From the NCBI RefSeq assembly GCF_003664995.1, contig NZ_JFHL01000008.1, forward strand, positions 1 to 47,954: a stretch of 47,954 bases of DNA. The letters are read 5' to 3'. This stretch comes from Mesotoga sp. BH458_6_3_2_1. Lineage in GTDB: Bacteria > Thermotogota > Thermotogae > Petrotogales > Kosmotogaceae. Below, piece after piece: positions 7,363-16,333 of the stretch (its first letter is position 1; every line of letters starts with the position of its first letter). Below the pieces are notes generated by a model. That model had not been told where the DNA came from. It saw only the letters and a program-made list of their open reading frames with translations, and did no database searches. A program made the translations under genes and the position numbers.

Positions 7363-7893
7363 CTAAAGTGTGTTGAGGTAATCGGTGAATGTTAGGGTGG
7401 GAAGTTTTCGTCGTTTCTTGATCATTTGGCTCCAAATGGTATTTCCTTCAGATTCATCTACTAAACCTTTGAGTAACGCAGTATGAAGAATCATCGGAGT
7501 CGTTAGGTTTCTGAGATGAAATAACTGAATATAGTATTGAATGTCCTTCAAGTTGTTGCTTGCCAACACTCCTTTGCGTACCTTTGCTAGTGCTATTGCT
7601 GAAGCCTCGCCTTTTCCTATACGTTTCTGTCCACTCTGCGGGTTTCTTGTCAGCATGTAGTAAAGTTTGAATTCTTCTGTACCGACAAGCATTTCGGCCT
7701 TTCTAATTTCATCTTGAGACAGCAGCTGATTCACTTTGCTTGAAAGATGACTTATGCTTGGATTTGAAAGCTCGTCTAGTACTTGTTCTGGAAGAACTAT
7801 TCTCTTTGGGTAAAGGCTTATCAATATGTCTGTCCTGTCGACCCACAAGAATGAAGAAATACAGTCGGTGTCAAAGAATATTGGCTCAATCAT
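7363..7893 (-). CDS. PIN-domain protein, candidate toxin RNase
   Basis: A 176-aa protein if started at ATG 7893, which overlaps the upstream protease gene by 8 nt; a longer frame to 7962 lies inside that gene and is unlikely. PIN-fold acids are visible: IFFDTDC at the N-terminus (D8, D10), VLDEL (about residue 39), GKGEASAIALA and LASNNLKDI. PIN domains are Mg-dependent ribonucleases and the toxins of VapBC systems. This is the last gene of an Xre/ImmA-like/PIN operon, so the regulator and protease probably control it. There is no VapB-like antitoxin. Confidence 0.75.
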   Translation of the reverse strand: MIEPIFFDTDCISSFLWVDRTDILISLYPKRIVLPEQVLDELSNPSISHLSSKVNQLLSQDEIRKAEMLVGTEEFKLYYMLTRNPQSGQKRIGKGEASAIALAKVRKGVLASNNLKDIQYYIQLFHLRNLTTPMILHTALLKGLVDESEGNTIWSQMIKKRRKLPTLTFTDYLNTL

Positions 7894-8635
7894 ATCTCTC
7901 TTCGTCTTCTTCGGTTCCGTATACGATATCTGACCTGAAAGCTTCAAGAAGGTATTGTTCATATAGCCCTTTGGAGATCACTTCTCTTTCCCTCAGTGTT
8001 TCGGCAAGTTTCACATACTTGCCGAATGTTGTGGCTTTCTTCTCCCCAGAAGAGGGTCTGTACAGTGATACATCATAACCCTGTTCTTGAGCTGACTTGA
8101 TAACTCCAGTTTGCATTTCAGCTGCCTTTGCTTTCGTCAAGTATCCTTCTCTGATAAGTCGAATTAGTGTTGCCTGCCTGCTTAGGCCGTAATACTGCTC
8201 AACCCGTACCACATCTTCCAGCGTAATTTCTTCTTCTTTCTGAATTCGCCGTTCAAGAAATTCTCTAAGTGATTCATACGGGGCCAGAAAATACGACGCG
8301 AATTTGTTGGCTTCGATTTCAGCCGCGTCTTTTTCATCAAATGCTGCTGGGCAGACAACTCTATGGAGTTCTTTGTGGAAATAGATGTGGCAGAGCTCGT
8401 GGGCCGCAGTGAAGCGCTGTCTGCCGTATGTTTGCTCTGAGTTTATGGCCATTATCTTGTTGTCTTTATCTCTTAAACACATCCCGCTGATTCTTTTGCC
8501 CAAAGGGTAATAGACAAGAGTCAAATCATGTATGCTACCAAGAACAGCGAAGATGTCTATTGGAGAGAAAACATCTTCGCCAAGTTGTTTTCTCATCCAA
8601 AGAGCGTTTGCATTTATCTGAATATCATCAAGCAT
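7886..8635 (-). CDS. ImmA/IrrE-family metallopeptidase
   Basis: A 249-aa COG2856-type protein. The zinc motif HELCH (H79, E80, H83) is intact, followed by EIEANKFASYFLAP, which supplies the third ligand. Relatives are ImmA, which cleaves the ImmR repressor, and IrrE, which activates the radiation response by cleaving a repressor. The gene starts 8 nt inside the xre gene and its end overlaps the PIN gene by 8 nt, so the three are tightly coupled. The simplest model is that the protease cleaves the Xre repressor on a stress signal and releases expression. The C-terminal 90 residues are helical and may bind the partners. Confidence 0.85.
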   Translation of the reverse strand: MLDDIQINANALWMRKQLGEDVFSPIDIFAVLGSIHDLTLVYYPLGKRISGMCLRDKDNKIMAINSEQTYGRQRFTAAHELCHIYFHKELHRVVCPAAFDEKDAAEIEANKFASYFLAPYESLREFLERRIQKEEEITLEDVVRVEQYYGLSRQATLIRLIREGYLTKAKAAEMQTGVIKSAQEQGYDVSLYRPSSGEKKATTFGKYVKLAETLREREVISKGLYEQYLLEAFRSDIVYGTEEDEERYD

Positions 8636-8978
8636 TGTCTGTGTAGACCTCTGCCATTCTCTGCATATCCCTAAGGTTCAAAGCAATTCGGTTTATGACA
8701 GCAATTGATTCCAGGTCCTCAGATTCCAATTGTCTAGCTCTCATTGCAAAGGGAATCTGCTCGAGACAAAACTCTCCTTCCAGTAATGATTCGACAGGCA
8801 GACCAAAAAGATTAGCAAGTTTTTCGAGAGAAAGCACACTTAGCTGTCGCTGACCGCTTTCGAATTTCGAGATGTAACTCTGATCCACCCCGAGATACTC
8901 TGCAAGTTGACTCTGGGTTATTGAGCTCTTCACTCGTAGTTCCTTCAACCTCGCGCCTAAAGCTTTCCCGCCTAGCAT
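8628..8978 (-). CDS. Xre-family HTH regulator
   Basis: A 116-aa protein. Residues 8-62 form a classic Cro/C1 helix-turn-helix: LKELRVKSSITQSQLAEYLG, then VDQSYISKFESGQRQLSVLS. The rest is a helical tail ending at the overlap with the protease gene. The ATG has a strong GGGAGGGG site. Upstream lie a TATAAT and a TGTCATA/TATGACA inverted repeat, so it probably represses its own three-gene operon and is the likely substrate or partner of the ImmA-like protease. Confidence 0.85.
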   Translation of the reverse strand: MLGGKALGARLKELRVKSSITQSQLAEYLGVDQSYISKFESGQRQLSVLSLEKLANLFGLPVESLLEGEFCLEQIPFAMRARQLESEDLESIAVINRIALNLRDMQRMAEVYTDNA

Positions 8979-8999
8979 ATCGATCCCCTCCCAGACAAT

Positions 9000-9050
9000 A
9001 TTATATCACTTGTCATATCTACAATAGTCATTTATCTTTATTGTATGACA
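9000..9050 (-). promoter_or_regulatory. Promoter and operator of xre-immA-PIN operon
   Basis: On the minus strand a TATAAT -10 lies at 9005-9000, 22 nt before the xre start. The -35 region is covered by an inverted repeat with outer arms TGTCATA (9011-9017) and TATGACA (9044-9050) and inner arms ACAATA (9021-9026) and TATTGT (9039-9044). No good -35 is visible. The layout fits autorepression by the Xre protein. Confidence 0.6.
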
Positions 9051-10240
9051 CATTGAATGAGTTGGTTGGTTGAGAATGGAGCGAAGTTCCACTTTGTCGG
9101 GAAGCTCTTTCTGGTTCACCGTCAACGGTCCTCCGTCTTCCGACACGAGAGAGTTGCAAGACGCAAGGCGCCTTTAACAGGAGGCGAGGCCGACTTTGTC
9201 GGGAAGTGATGCTGGGAAGTGCATCCCAGGAAGTGATGCCCGGAAAAACATCCGGGGAAGTGAGGCTGCTTCGCAGGAGGTATCGCAGGTCAACCGTCAA
9301 GGGTTCTCCGTCCTCCGATAAGAGCATATTACATTTGAAAGATCTTCAGCGCAGTCTGCTGACGCAGGCCATTTCCGCTATGCGGGAAATGAGATCCCGT
9401 GCGGGGGCATCACGGGATGACAATGTCAGACGATTATGCGATTCTATTGTAGGGGCGAACGGCTGTTCGCCCGTGAGTGGATTTCAGTGCAGGCTTAAGG
9501 GATGAAATCGCATAGGCTCACTGTATGACTGCCCTTCATGTCATCCTGACAATGCTCCTGGCCGTCTCGCCTTCGGCTAGGCCAGTTCCGCTACGCGTCA
9601 TCCTGACAATGATACTGGTCAGGATCTCGATTCATAAAGCGAAAAATGGGACAGACCATAGCAAAAGTCGCAATGCGCCGAAGATCATCGGCGGACGCAA
9701 GGCCGGGAAGTTCATCCCGGGACGCAAGGCCCGCTTCGCGGGGAAAGAGCCACGTCTAGGAACGGATAATGAAGATCGGGTTGTGGAAGCGGGTTGTCAG
9801 AACCGGTTCTTGAAGAGAAAGATGCTGAAACAAGTTCAGACGAATTTGTGGGCTAATTCGGAGAACGGAGGACCGCTGACGGACAACGTTGTCTTCCCAG
9901 CGATTAGCGGGTTTTGCTTCTATGCGTATAGCGGTTTCCGAATGTGAGATCCCGTACAGGATCATTACGGGATGACAATGTCAGACGTATATGCGATTCT
10001 TTTTGTAGGGGCGAACGGCTGTTCGCCCGTGAGTAGATTTCAGTGCATGCTAAAGGGATGACAGAAGAAGTGCTCATCAGAATAAGCTTAAGTGATGACA
10101 TCCCTTCACGTCATCCTGACAATGCTCCTGGTCAGGATCACGGTCTCTCTCTTCTCGTGAGCGAAGCGAGCTCTCGGATATGCTTTTTCTCGGCTTTTTA
10201 AAGCGTTCTGCGGTTCTTTAGGCGCCGGGTGCGGACTCCA
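9051..10240. repeat. Repeat island 6 (largest on the left)
   Basis: About 1.2 kb without a credible gene. It holds a hairpin array at 9177-9278 (including CCGAC/GTCGG, CTGGGA/TCCCAG, CCCGGA/TCCGGG, CTGC/GCAG), palindromes at 9453-9472 and 10009-10028, a second array at 9676-9741 (CGCCG/CGGCG, CCGGG/CCCGG, CCCGC/GCGGG), CGGGTT-like units near 9775-9825, and several TCCTGAC/GTCAGGA hairpins. 9945-10139 duplicates 6174-6367, and 9859-9970 duplicates about 857-960. Confidence 0.85.
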
Positions 10241-10375
10241 TAATTCGATTCTTTATAGTATTATCGTCAGAAGCAACTTAAGCTAGATAGTTCATACGAT
10301 CGACTCGTGATGTTCATTACGGATTGGTTTGCATTAGTTGTATACTATGGCGAATACAATCTTGGGGGTGATTAT

Positions 10376-11887
10376 ATGAAGAGGAAGATTGCCCTATCCA
10401 TCGGCTTGATTGTTTTAGTTGTTGCTTTTTTGGTTTCAGGGTGCGTGAAGACTATTGATGTTCCTAATTCTGATACTACAGACTGGTCTCTGCAAGCTGT
10501 GGATGGGCAGGCGAGGGTGATCATAGGTTTCTCCGGTCTGCCCGACAAGGCTCTTGTCAAGGCTTTCGGTGGCGAGGTCTACGCGGAGTTCAACTTTATC
10601 AAAGCTTTGTCCGCGAAGATTCCCGTTGAGGCGATTGACGGATTGCTAAGAAATCCTCATATAGTCTATGTAGAACCAAACATTCAACTTCATGCTCTTG
10701 AAGAGCAGTATTTGTGGGGTATGGATAGGATCTTTGGAGACGAGTCTTTCGAGTTCCCAACATGGGTCACATCAACTGGAGACGGTGTTAAAGTCGCTAT
10801 TCTCGACACTGGAATTGATGGAACCCATCCCGATCTCCAAGGCAAGGTTGCAGGAGGGGATGACTTTACAGGAACTGATTCTTATTCCGATAACAACGGA
10901 CACGGGACTCATGTTTCAGGAACTGTTGCTGCGATCTACTCCAATAATAGCGGAGTCTACGGTGTTGCGCCTTCTGCGTCTCTTTATGCTGTTAAGGTCC
11001 TCGACTCAACAGGAAGCGGTTATCTTGATTGGATTATTGCTGGAATTCAGTGGGCAATAGTCAACGACATCGATATCATCAATATGAGTCTGGGTACTAC
11101 AAGCGATGTGCAATCCCTCGAGGATGCATGCAACGCAGCCTTTGCCGAAGGAGTTCTCATAGTCGCAGCGGCAGGGAACAGCGGCAATAGACCTGGAAAT
11201 AGGGACACCGTTGAATATCCCGGAGGATACGCTTCTGTTATTGCTGTCGCGGCTTCCGATTCCAACGATGCGCGAGCTTCTTTCTCGAGTACAGGACCCG
11301 ACGTAGAATTAATTGCGCCCGGTGTAAGCATATTGAGCAGTATTCCCGGAGGCGGTTATGCTTATTACAGCGGGACTTCTATGGCTTCGCCCCATGCTGC
11401 TGGAGTTGCAGCCCTTGTTCTTGCTGCAAACTCTTCATTGACTAACGTTGAGGTAAGATCGATTCTTCAACAGACGGCAGAAAATCTGGGGCTTAAACAG
11501 GAACATCAGGGATATGGGCTGGTCAGAGCGGATCTAGCAGTCCAAGCGGCCTCTGGAAGCACTCCACCTGATCCGGATCCTGATCCCGAACCCGGTACAG
11601 TAACAGTCTCCAATGTCAGCTATTCATTGAGCAGAAATGCCAAGCATATGTATGTTTCAGTTCACCTGGAGCCGGTTGTCGGCGAAGCAAGTGTTTCGAT
11701 AGAGGTCTATCTCAATAACGGTAGCTCCTCGTACTTTGTCGGAACGATCACAACAGATACTTCGGGAGTCGCCAAGTTCACACTTGTCAATGCACCGTCG
11801 GGGACTTATTCGACTGTTGTCACGGATGTCACGGCAGCTGGGTACACTTGGGACGGTGTATTTCCTGAAAATGGTTTTGAGAAATAG
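10376..11887 (+). CDS. Subtilisin-like (S8) lipoprotein protease
   Basis: A 503-aa protein. ATG 10376 follows GGGGGTG; the longer upstream frame is not needed. Residues 1-23 form a lipoprotein signal ending in the lipobox LVSGC (C23). Residues about 45-108 look like an inhibitor-I9 propeptide. The catalytic domain spans about 110-390 with AILDTGIDGTHPDL (D144), NGHGTHVSGT (H176), AAAGNSG (oxyanion N268) and GTSMASPHAAGV (S335), so it should be active. A Pro-Asp linker (PPDPDPDPEPG) leads to an Ig-like C-terminal domain of about 85 residues. Expected location is the cell envelope or outside, lipid-anchored. Its neighbours give no operon partner; it marks the change from repeat islands to the glycan region. 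Confidence 0.92.
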   Translation: MKRKIALSIGLIVLVVAFLVSGCVKTIDVPNSDTTDWSLQAVDGQARVIIGFSGLPDKALVKAFGGEVYAEFNFIKALSAKIPVEAIDGLLRNPHIVYVEPNIQLHALEEQYLWGMDRIFGDESFEFPTWVTSTGDGVKVAILDTGIDGTHPDLQGKVAGGDDFTGTDSYSDNNGHGTHVSGTVAAIYSNNSGVYGVAPSASLYAVKVLDSTGSGYLDWIIAGIQWAIVNDIDIINMSLGTTSDVQSLEDACNAAFAEGVLIVAAAGNSGNRPGNRDTVEYPGGYASVIAVAASDSNDARASFSSTGPDVELIAPGVSILSSIPGGGYAYYSGTSMASPHAAGVAALVLAANSSLTNVEVRSILQQTAENLGLKQEHQGYGLVRADLAVQAASGSTPPDPDPDPEPGTVTVSNVSYSLSRNAKHMYVSVHLEPVVGEASVSIEVYLNNGSSSYFVGTITTDTSGVAKFTLVNAPSGTYSTVVTDVTAAGYTWDGVFPENGFEK

Positions 11888-12699
11888 GAGATAGCCGGGC
11901 AAATCAAGAACATAGATTTCCAAACATTATGCAAGGTCATAATGATGACTATTCGCATATGATGGTCTAATGATAGCGGCTTCTAGTTTCAAGATGTTCC
12001 TGATGGCTATTTACTAGATGCTACTGTGAAAGAAGGATTGAAGCTCTTGATTCATCTATGGAGAGAAAGGGTCTTCTGCTTTCTTATTTGGAACTTTTCT
12101 TTTATTTCGTATCGCAATCTCTACTCCATCAAGTATTTCATAGAGTCTTCTGCTTTCCCATGTTACAACATATCTTTGAGGCACTCAAACTATAGAATCT
12201 AATTGACAATTGGCTCCAAGGGAGTAATAAGTATAGGCACTTCAGAACGGGTTTCTGCGTACGTTTGGCAAGAAGGGTTTGTGGTTTTTTGAGTTGACAA
12301 TCAGAACTGCACCTACCAAGCTATAAGTGATTCAGCAAATGATGACAGGATTAGTCTATTGTGATCATATCTCTAATTCATGCCACCGTTACATTTCACT
12401 TAGTGATCTAGATCAATCCATTGTACTGAATTAAATATTCTCCACAAACTGTGTTTCCCAACATCTGGAAAATCTAGGATAGTAACTTCATCCGTTCAAT
12501 GCAACATAAATCATTAGTTCAGGGATAACGTTTCTTGAATAATCCTATAGTACAATAAATTTAACCTAATTGTCTTTCATTTCATTTTTCAATCAACATG
12601 TGCTATTAATAGATACGGCATTTGTACCAAAGCGATCTGCTAATTTGGTGTTTGTTTAGAGTACGCTTTTTAATTGCAGACTGTTGGGAGAGATACCGA
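11888..12699. other. AT-rich intergenic region, possible gene remnant
   Basis: No gene over the whole 0.8 kb and none of the island repeats. A minus-strand frame at 12056-12184 reads like coding sequence (RYVVTWESRRLYEILDGVEI) but has no start and ends at a TAG; it may be a decayed gene end. TTGACA boxes occur at 12203 and 12294 without a well-spaced -10. The glycosyltransferase ribosome site GGGAG is at 12686-12690. Confidence 0.4.
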
Positions 12700-13863
12700 A
12701 TGAACGTATTACATGTTGCTGCAGGGAAATATCCTACAGAAGATAATCCAATTTCATGTATCTTTGTGAAGAAACTAGTAGAAATGCAACGATCTAGAGG
12801 GCTTGACAGTAGAGTTCTCGATGCAGCTGAGTACATGCTTGCTTACTTCAGTCACGACGTTCAGGTTCGTGAGGAAAAGTTAATCATAAGATCCCAAAAG
12901 GGACTTGGAAAACTCCCATCGTTTCTACAGGAAAGGTATTTTGAGAGTGTTTTCTCAACGCTTCATAACCGGTACAGCTTGAGACCAGACATTATTCACT
13001 GCCACTTTTCAAACAACGCACCTTTAGGTAAGGAATTGTCTTCAAGGTTTGATTGTCCTTATTTGGTAACTCTTCATGAAAACCATTGGTGGTTTGAAGA
13101 CCTCATTGTTAAGGACCCAAACAAGTGCAAGGAAGCCATAGTCGCTAGTGACATGGTAACTAGACCAAACTCGATAGATATCATTGACCTTTACAGATGG
13201 GAGATTCTCAGTAAAAAGATCATGCATTTACAGAACTATGTCGATGAGAAATCTTTCAGAATTCCTTCAGCGAGTGAACGTGCAGAAAGGCGTTCTGAAA
13301 TGGGAGTAAGTGATAAGAAAGTAATTATAAACATCGCATCTTTGCACAAGAAGAAAGGCCACGAACTTCTCATTAACTCAACAGCAATCCTGAAGAAGCA
13401 AATACCGGAACTTGAGATTTGGATTGTAGGTGAAGGGCCAGAAGAGAAATCTCTCCGACAGTTGTCCAGTAATCTCCGGCTTCAAGAACGCATTAGGTTT
13501 CTTGGAAGAATAGACAACAGTAAGATACAGTCCTACCTTTCCTGCGGAGATCTGTTTGCGTTCCCTAGCATAGCGGAAAGTTTTGGAATAAGCCAAGTCG
13601 AAGGAATGTTAGCTGGCTTGCCCGTTGTTGCAACTCGTAATTTCGGGAGCGAAGACATTGTTCTAAATGGGCATAATGGTTTTATTATCTCTTCAAGGGA
13701 TCCTAAGGAATACGCTGATTGCTTGTTGGAGGCCCTTACAAAGACTTGGGATCAGTATTCCATCAGACAATCTGCAGTAGAAAGATTCGGTTCAGACATA
13801 GTTTACGACAAATTACTCAAGCTGTATGAGTCACTGATAAAGAATCACTATCGGGATACTTAG
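12700..13863 (+). CDS. GT4-type glycosyltransferase
   Basis: A 387-aa GT-B fold protein. ATG 12700 (MNVLHVAAGKYP) has GGGAG 9 nt upstream; the longer frame from 12622 lacks a site. The C-terminal donor-binding half is typical of family GT4: INIASLHKKKGHELLI, LEIWIVGEGPEE, IRFLGRI, then the E-x7-E-like segment FPSIAESFGISQVEGMLAGL. No membrane segments, so cytoplasmic. It runs convergently toward the minus-strand glycan locus and may add a sugar to the same polymer, but it has its own transcription. Donor and acceptor cannot be read from the sequence. Confidence 0.85.
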   Translation: MNVLHVAAGKYPTEDNPISCIFVKKLVEMQRSRGLDSRVLDAAEYMLAYFSHDVQVREEKLIIRSQKGLGKLPSFLQERYFESVFSTLHNRYSLRPDIIHCHFSNNAPLGKELSSRFDCPYLVTLHENHWWFEDLIVKDPNKCKEAIVASDMVTRPNSIDIIDLYRWEILSKKIMHLQNYVDEKSFRIPSASERAERRSEMGVSDKKVIINIASLHKKKGHELLINSTAILKKQIPELEIWIVGEGPEEKSLRQLSSNLRLQERIRFLGRIDNSKIQSYLSCGDLFAFPSIAESFGISQVEGMLAGLPVVATRNFGSEDIVLNGHNGFIISSRDPKEYADCLLEALTKTWDQYSIRQSAVERFGSDIVYDKLLKLYESLIKNHYRDT

Positions 13864-14047
13864 CGAACATAGATCACCTTTTTTTAGGTTAGATTCTTTT
13901 GATAATTGATAATAGCGCCTTAGCAGACTCTGGTTGAAGACATCAGATCGCTTCTTTGTAGAAGACAAAATGATTCCGTGAAATCGTTGACTTAATCTTC
14001 GTATGAATAACGAGAAGTAAATCTAACTGCGTTTTTGAATGAATATT

Positions 14048-14767
14048 TTATAATCTTGAATCTATCCTCGATGCATTTATTTCTACTAGCTCCGGATACT
14101 TTCTTAGAAGATCTATGATTTCACGCCAGTTCATTTTGTTGGCGTCATACTTTTCAACCATGATTCTCGTGAATTCCAGATCTTCGGGATAATCAACTGT
14201 GAGCCTGTAGTGCGATAAATCCTCTTGCAGAGGCACCTCAATGAGTTTGAATAGCTCAGGGTGTTCAATTATGTAAGGTGTTACATGCTCTCTCTCTCTC
14301 TTTTCTTTTCCGTTTTTCCAGGCAATTTCCAAAGCGTCGAAAGTGAATACTTCAATATCCAAACCATGCGGCCAAGTCCTTTTCTTCAATCGATTGGAGA
14401 CATAATCGGCACTTAATACCTTTTGGGTTAAGATAAGCAAGTCCATTACTTCTGGATCAACAAATGGGCAGTCAGAAGTGACCCTTACAATGATATCGGC
14501 TTTGAAATTTGAAGCAGTTTGAAAGTATCTATCTAGAACATCATCTTCGCTTCCTCTAAGAAAATCAATTCCTTTCTCCTTGCACCATTCTGAGATCAAA
14601 TCATCTATATTTGAAGTAGTAGTTGCAACTATCACTTTATCGATATACCTTGCCTGTTTAGCTCTATCTACTGAATATTCAAGAAGAGGCTTATTACCAA
14701 TCAACTTCATTGTTTTGCCCGGACTTCTTGTGGAACCGAGTCTTGCTTGTATAATTGCTGCTACCAT
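14048..14767 (-). CDS. SpsF-type cytidylyltransferase (probable CMP-pseudaminate synthase)
   Basis: A 239-aa protein with the nucleotide-binding start VAAIIQARLGSTRSPGKTM and then IVRVTSDCPFVDPEVMD, the metal and sugar-binding region of CMP-sugar synthetases. It belongs to the SpsF/COG1861 branch rather than the NeuA-like PseF of Campylobacter. As the last gene of the pse run, overlapping pseG by 7 nt, it is the best candidate for activating pseudaminic acid with CTP to CMP-pseudaminic acid. The ribosome site GAGGTGAAT lies inside the end of pseG. Family certain, substrate inferred from operon position. Confidence 0.8.
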   Translation of the reverse strand: MVAAIIQARLGSTRSPGKTMKLIGNKPLLEYSVDRAKQARYIDKVIVATTTSNIDDLISEWCKEKGIDFLRGSEDDVLDRYFQTASNFKADIIVRVTSDCPFVDPEVMDLLILTQKVLSADYVSNRLKKRTWPHGLDIEVFTFDALEIAWKNGKEKREREHVTPYIIEHPELFKLIEVPLQEDLSHYRLTVDYPEDLEFTRIMVEKYDANKMNWREIIDLLRKYPELVEINASRIDSRL

Positions 14768-15777
14768 CGTTTATTCACCTCATCAACTATTGCTTTAGCA
14801 GTTCTCATTACGCCTTTCCCATCAAATTTTGAGAACAACTCCGCTAGGTCATTCTTCTTTGCTTCTTTGATATCTGTTTCCCGTTGGATTATTTCAGGAA
14901 GTTTTTCAAAATCAATATTCTCATGCCATCCAAGATTCGTTATGCCAAAGCCCTCAAGCTTTTTGGATATCATTCTCTGGTTATCTGCGATAGTAAAGAT
15001 TACGGGCAAACGCTTCATTGCGAGTATCTCATAAATAGTTGAACCAGAGGCAGAAAGAACAATCGAGGAGTGAGCAATGTAGTCCTTCAAGCTAGAAGGT
15101 GTATATATTAGTTCGGAGTCTGTCATGTATTTGGATAACATCTCCAGTTTCCAAATTTGACTCTGTGAAAAGCCGGGGCCAACGATAACTTTCTTTTTCA
15201 CTGGCAATGTTTTCAGAGCCTCCAAGAACTTTGGCATCAGATCAAAGAAATCTGCTCCACCAGTAGTTATAATTAGACTCTTCTCGCTCTCATCGGAGCT
15301 TTCAGGACTCCAGTATTCACTTTTCATCACAAGATATTCCGGGCCTAGCAAGAATCTTGTCCTTTTCTTCTTGGAAACATAGTTCAAATCTCCGGCATGA
15401 ATATTGCCGTTGATGAGAATATCTGCGGAAATCTCGCCGCAAATGTCGTTGTTGTCATCGAACTGAACGAGAAAATGCTCTTTTGCCAATCCTTCAATAT
15501 AACTTGAATTAGCAAGATACGAATCAACAACCACAACGTCGGGATCAATAGTTCTTATTCTCTCTATATCGTTGTAGTTGAAGCTTTCTGAGCACATAAA
15601 AGCAAATCCATATTCGGAGATCTTATTTTCAGCTTCTGCATTCGCAAGAAAGACACTGTTAATACCGTACGATTCTAGCGCTTCTGCAAGAGAGAGACAT
15701 CTGAATAGGTGGCCAAAACCGATACTATTACTTGCGACAGTTTTGAATAGAACTTTCTCTATCTTGTTTTTATCCAT
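14761..15777 (-). CDS. pseG: PseG: UDP-6-deoxy-AltdiNAc hydrolase
   Basis: A 338-aa GT-B-like hydrolase. The N-terminal SNSIGFGHLFRCLSLAEAL holds the GxGHxxRC signature, with the probable catalytic His at 23. Further family landmarks are QFDDNNDICGEISADILING and VLSASGSTIYEILAMK. The enzyme removes UDP from UDP-2,4-diacetamido-2,4,6-trideoxy-L-altrose, giving the free sugar that PseI condenses. It overlaps pseH by 19 nt and the cytidylyltransferase by 7 nt, supporting one operon. Length is slightly above the common 270-350 range, with nothing missing. Confidence 0.88.
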   Translation of the reverse strand: MDKNKIEKVLFKTVASNSIGFGHLFRCLSLAEALESYGINSVFLANAEAENKISEYGFAFMCSESFNYNDIERIRTIDPDVVVVDSYLANSSYIEGLAKEHFLVQFDDNNDICGEISADILINGNIHAGDLNYVSKKKRTRFLLGPEYLVMKSEYWSPESSDESEKSLIITTGGADFFDLMPKFLEALKTLPVKKKVIVGPGFSQSQIWKLEMLSKYMTDSELIYTPSSLKDYIAHSSIVLSASGSTIYEILAMKRLPVIFTIADNQRMISKKLEGFGITNLGWHENIDFEKLPEIIQRETDIKEAKKNDLAELFSKFDGKGVMRTAKAIVDEVNKRW

Positions 15778-16277
15778 TTTTCTCTCAGGATAGACATCCT
15801 AATTGTATCTTTGAATTCGCCACGCTTAAAATACTCTTGCCTAAAACGACCTTCTTCGCTAAACCCCAATTTCTCGTATAGTTTAAACGCAGGTATGTTG
15901 TTTGCAAATAGCTCAAGGTAAATTTTATTAATAGGAAGATTTCTGAATACGTATTCTATGAAGATCTTACTAGAACCAAATGCGATCCCCTTTCCCTGGA
16001 AATCCTTCGCAATCAGTATTCCAAATTGAGCTTTTTGATGTCTGTAGTCGATATCGGTCAATCTTATCTGTCCAGCTCTTTCTGATTTGAATTCTACTAT
16101 CAATTCTATGTTATTCTTTGCTGCGGATTGGAGCCAACTATTATGAGAGAAGTCATATACGGGAGGATCGGAAAAGAATTCATCGGCAAATTCAAGATCG
16201 TTTCTTATACCAAGCAAGAACTCCGTGTCCTTTATACTTAGCGGACGCAGAAGTACATCTCCCTCTTCTAAAATCAT
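15759..16277 (-). CDS. pseH: PseH-type GNAT N-acetyltransferase
   Basis: A 172-aa GNAT protein: VLLRPLSIKDTEFLLGIRN at the N-terminus, the acetyl-CoA loop QFGILIAKDFQGKGIAFGSS in the middle, and LYEKLGFSEEGRFRQEYFKRG near the end. In the pathway it acetylates the 4-amino group made by PseC, using acetyl-CoA. The gene overlaps pseG and lies 56 nt after pseI. The start ATG has a GGGGG site. Confidence 0.85.
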   Translation of the reverse strand: MILEEGDVLLRPLSIKDTEFLLGIRNDLEFADEFFSDPPVYDFSHNSWLQSAAKNNIELIVEFKSERAGQIRLTDIDYRHQKAQFGILIAKDFQGKGIAFGSSKIFIEYVFRNLPINKIYLELFANNIPAFKLYEKLGFSEEGRFRQEYFKRGEFKDTIRMSILREKWIKTR

Positions 16278-16333
16278 TCAGGAACCCCCTTCTTGCAGAT
16301 ATCGGTACAATTTCAGCAGATTTAGATTCTAGT

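Noticed and set aside
12203-12327. TTGACA boxes as promoter of the glycosyltransferase at 12700
   Set aside because: Neither TTGACA (12203, 12294) has a reasonable -10 at 16-18 nt spacing; they lie 400 nt or more upstream.
13864-14047. Bidirectional terminator between convergent genes
   Set aside because: Only a weak ACCT/AGGT stem around a T-run is visible; not enough to call a terminator.
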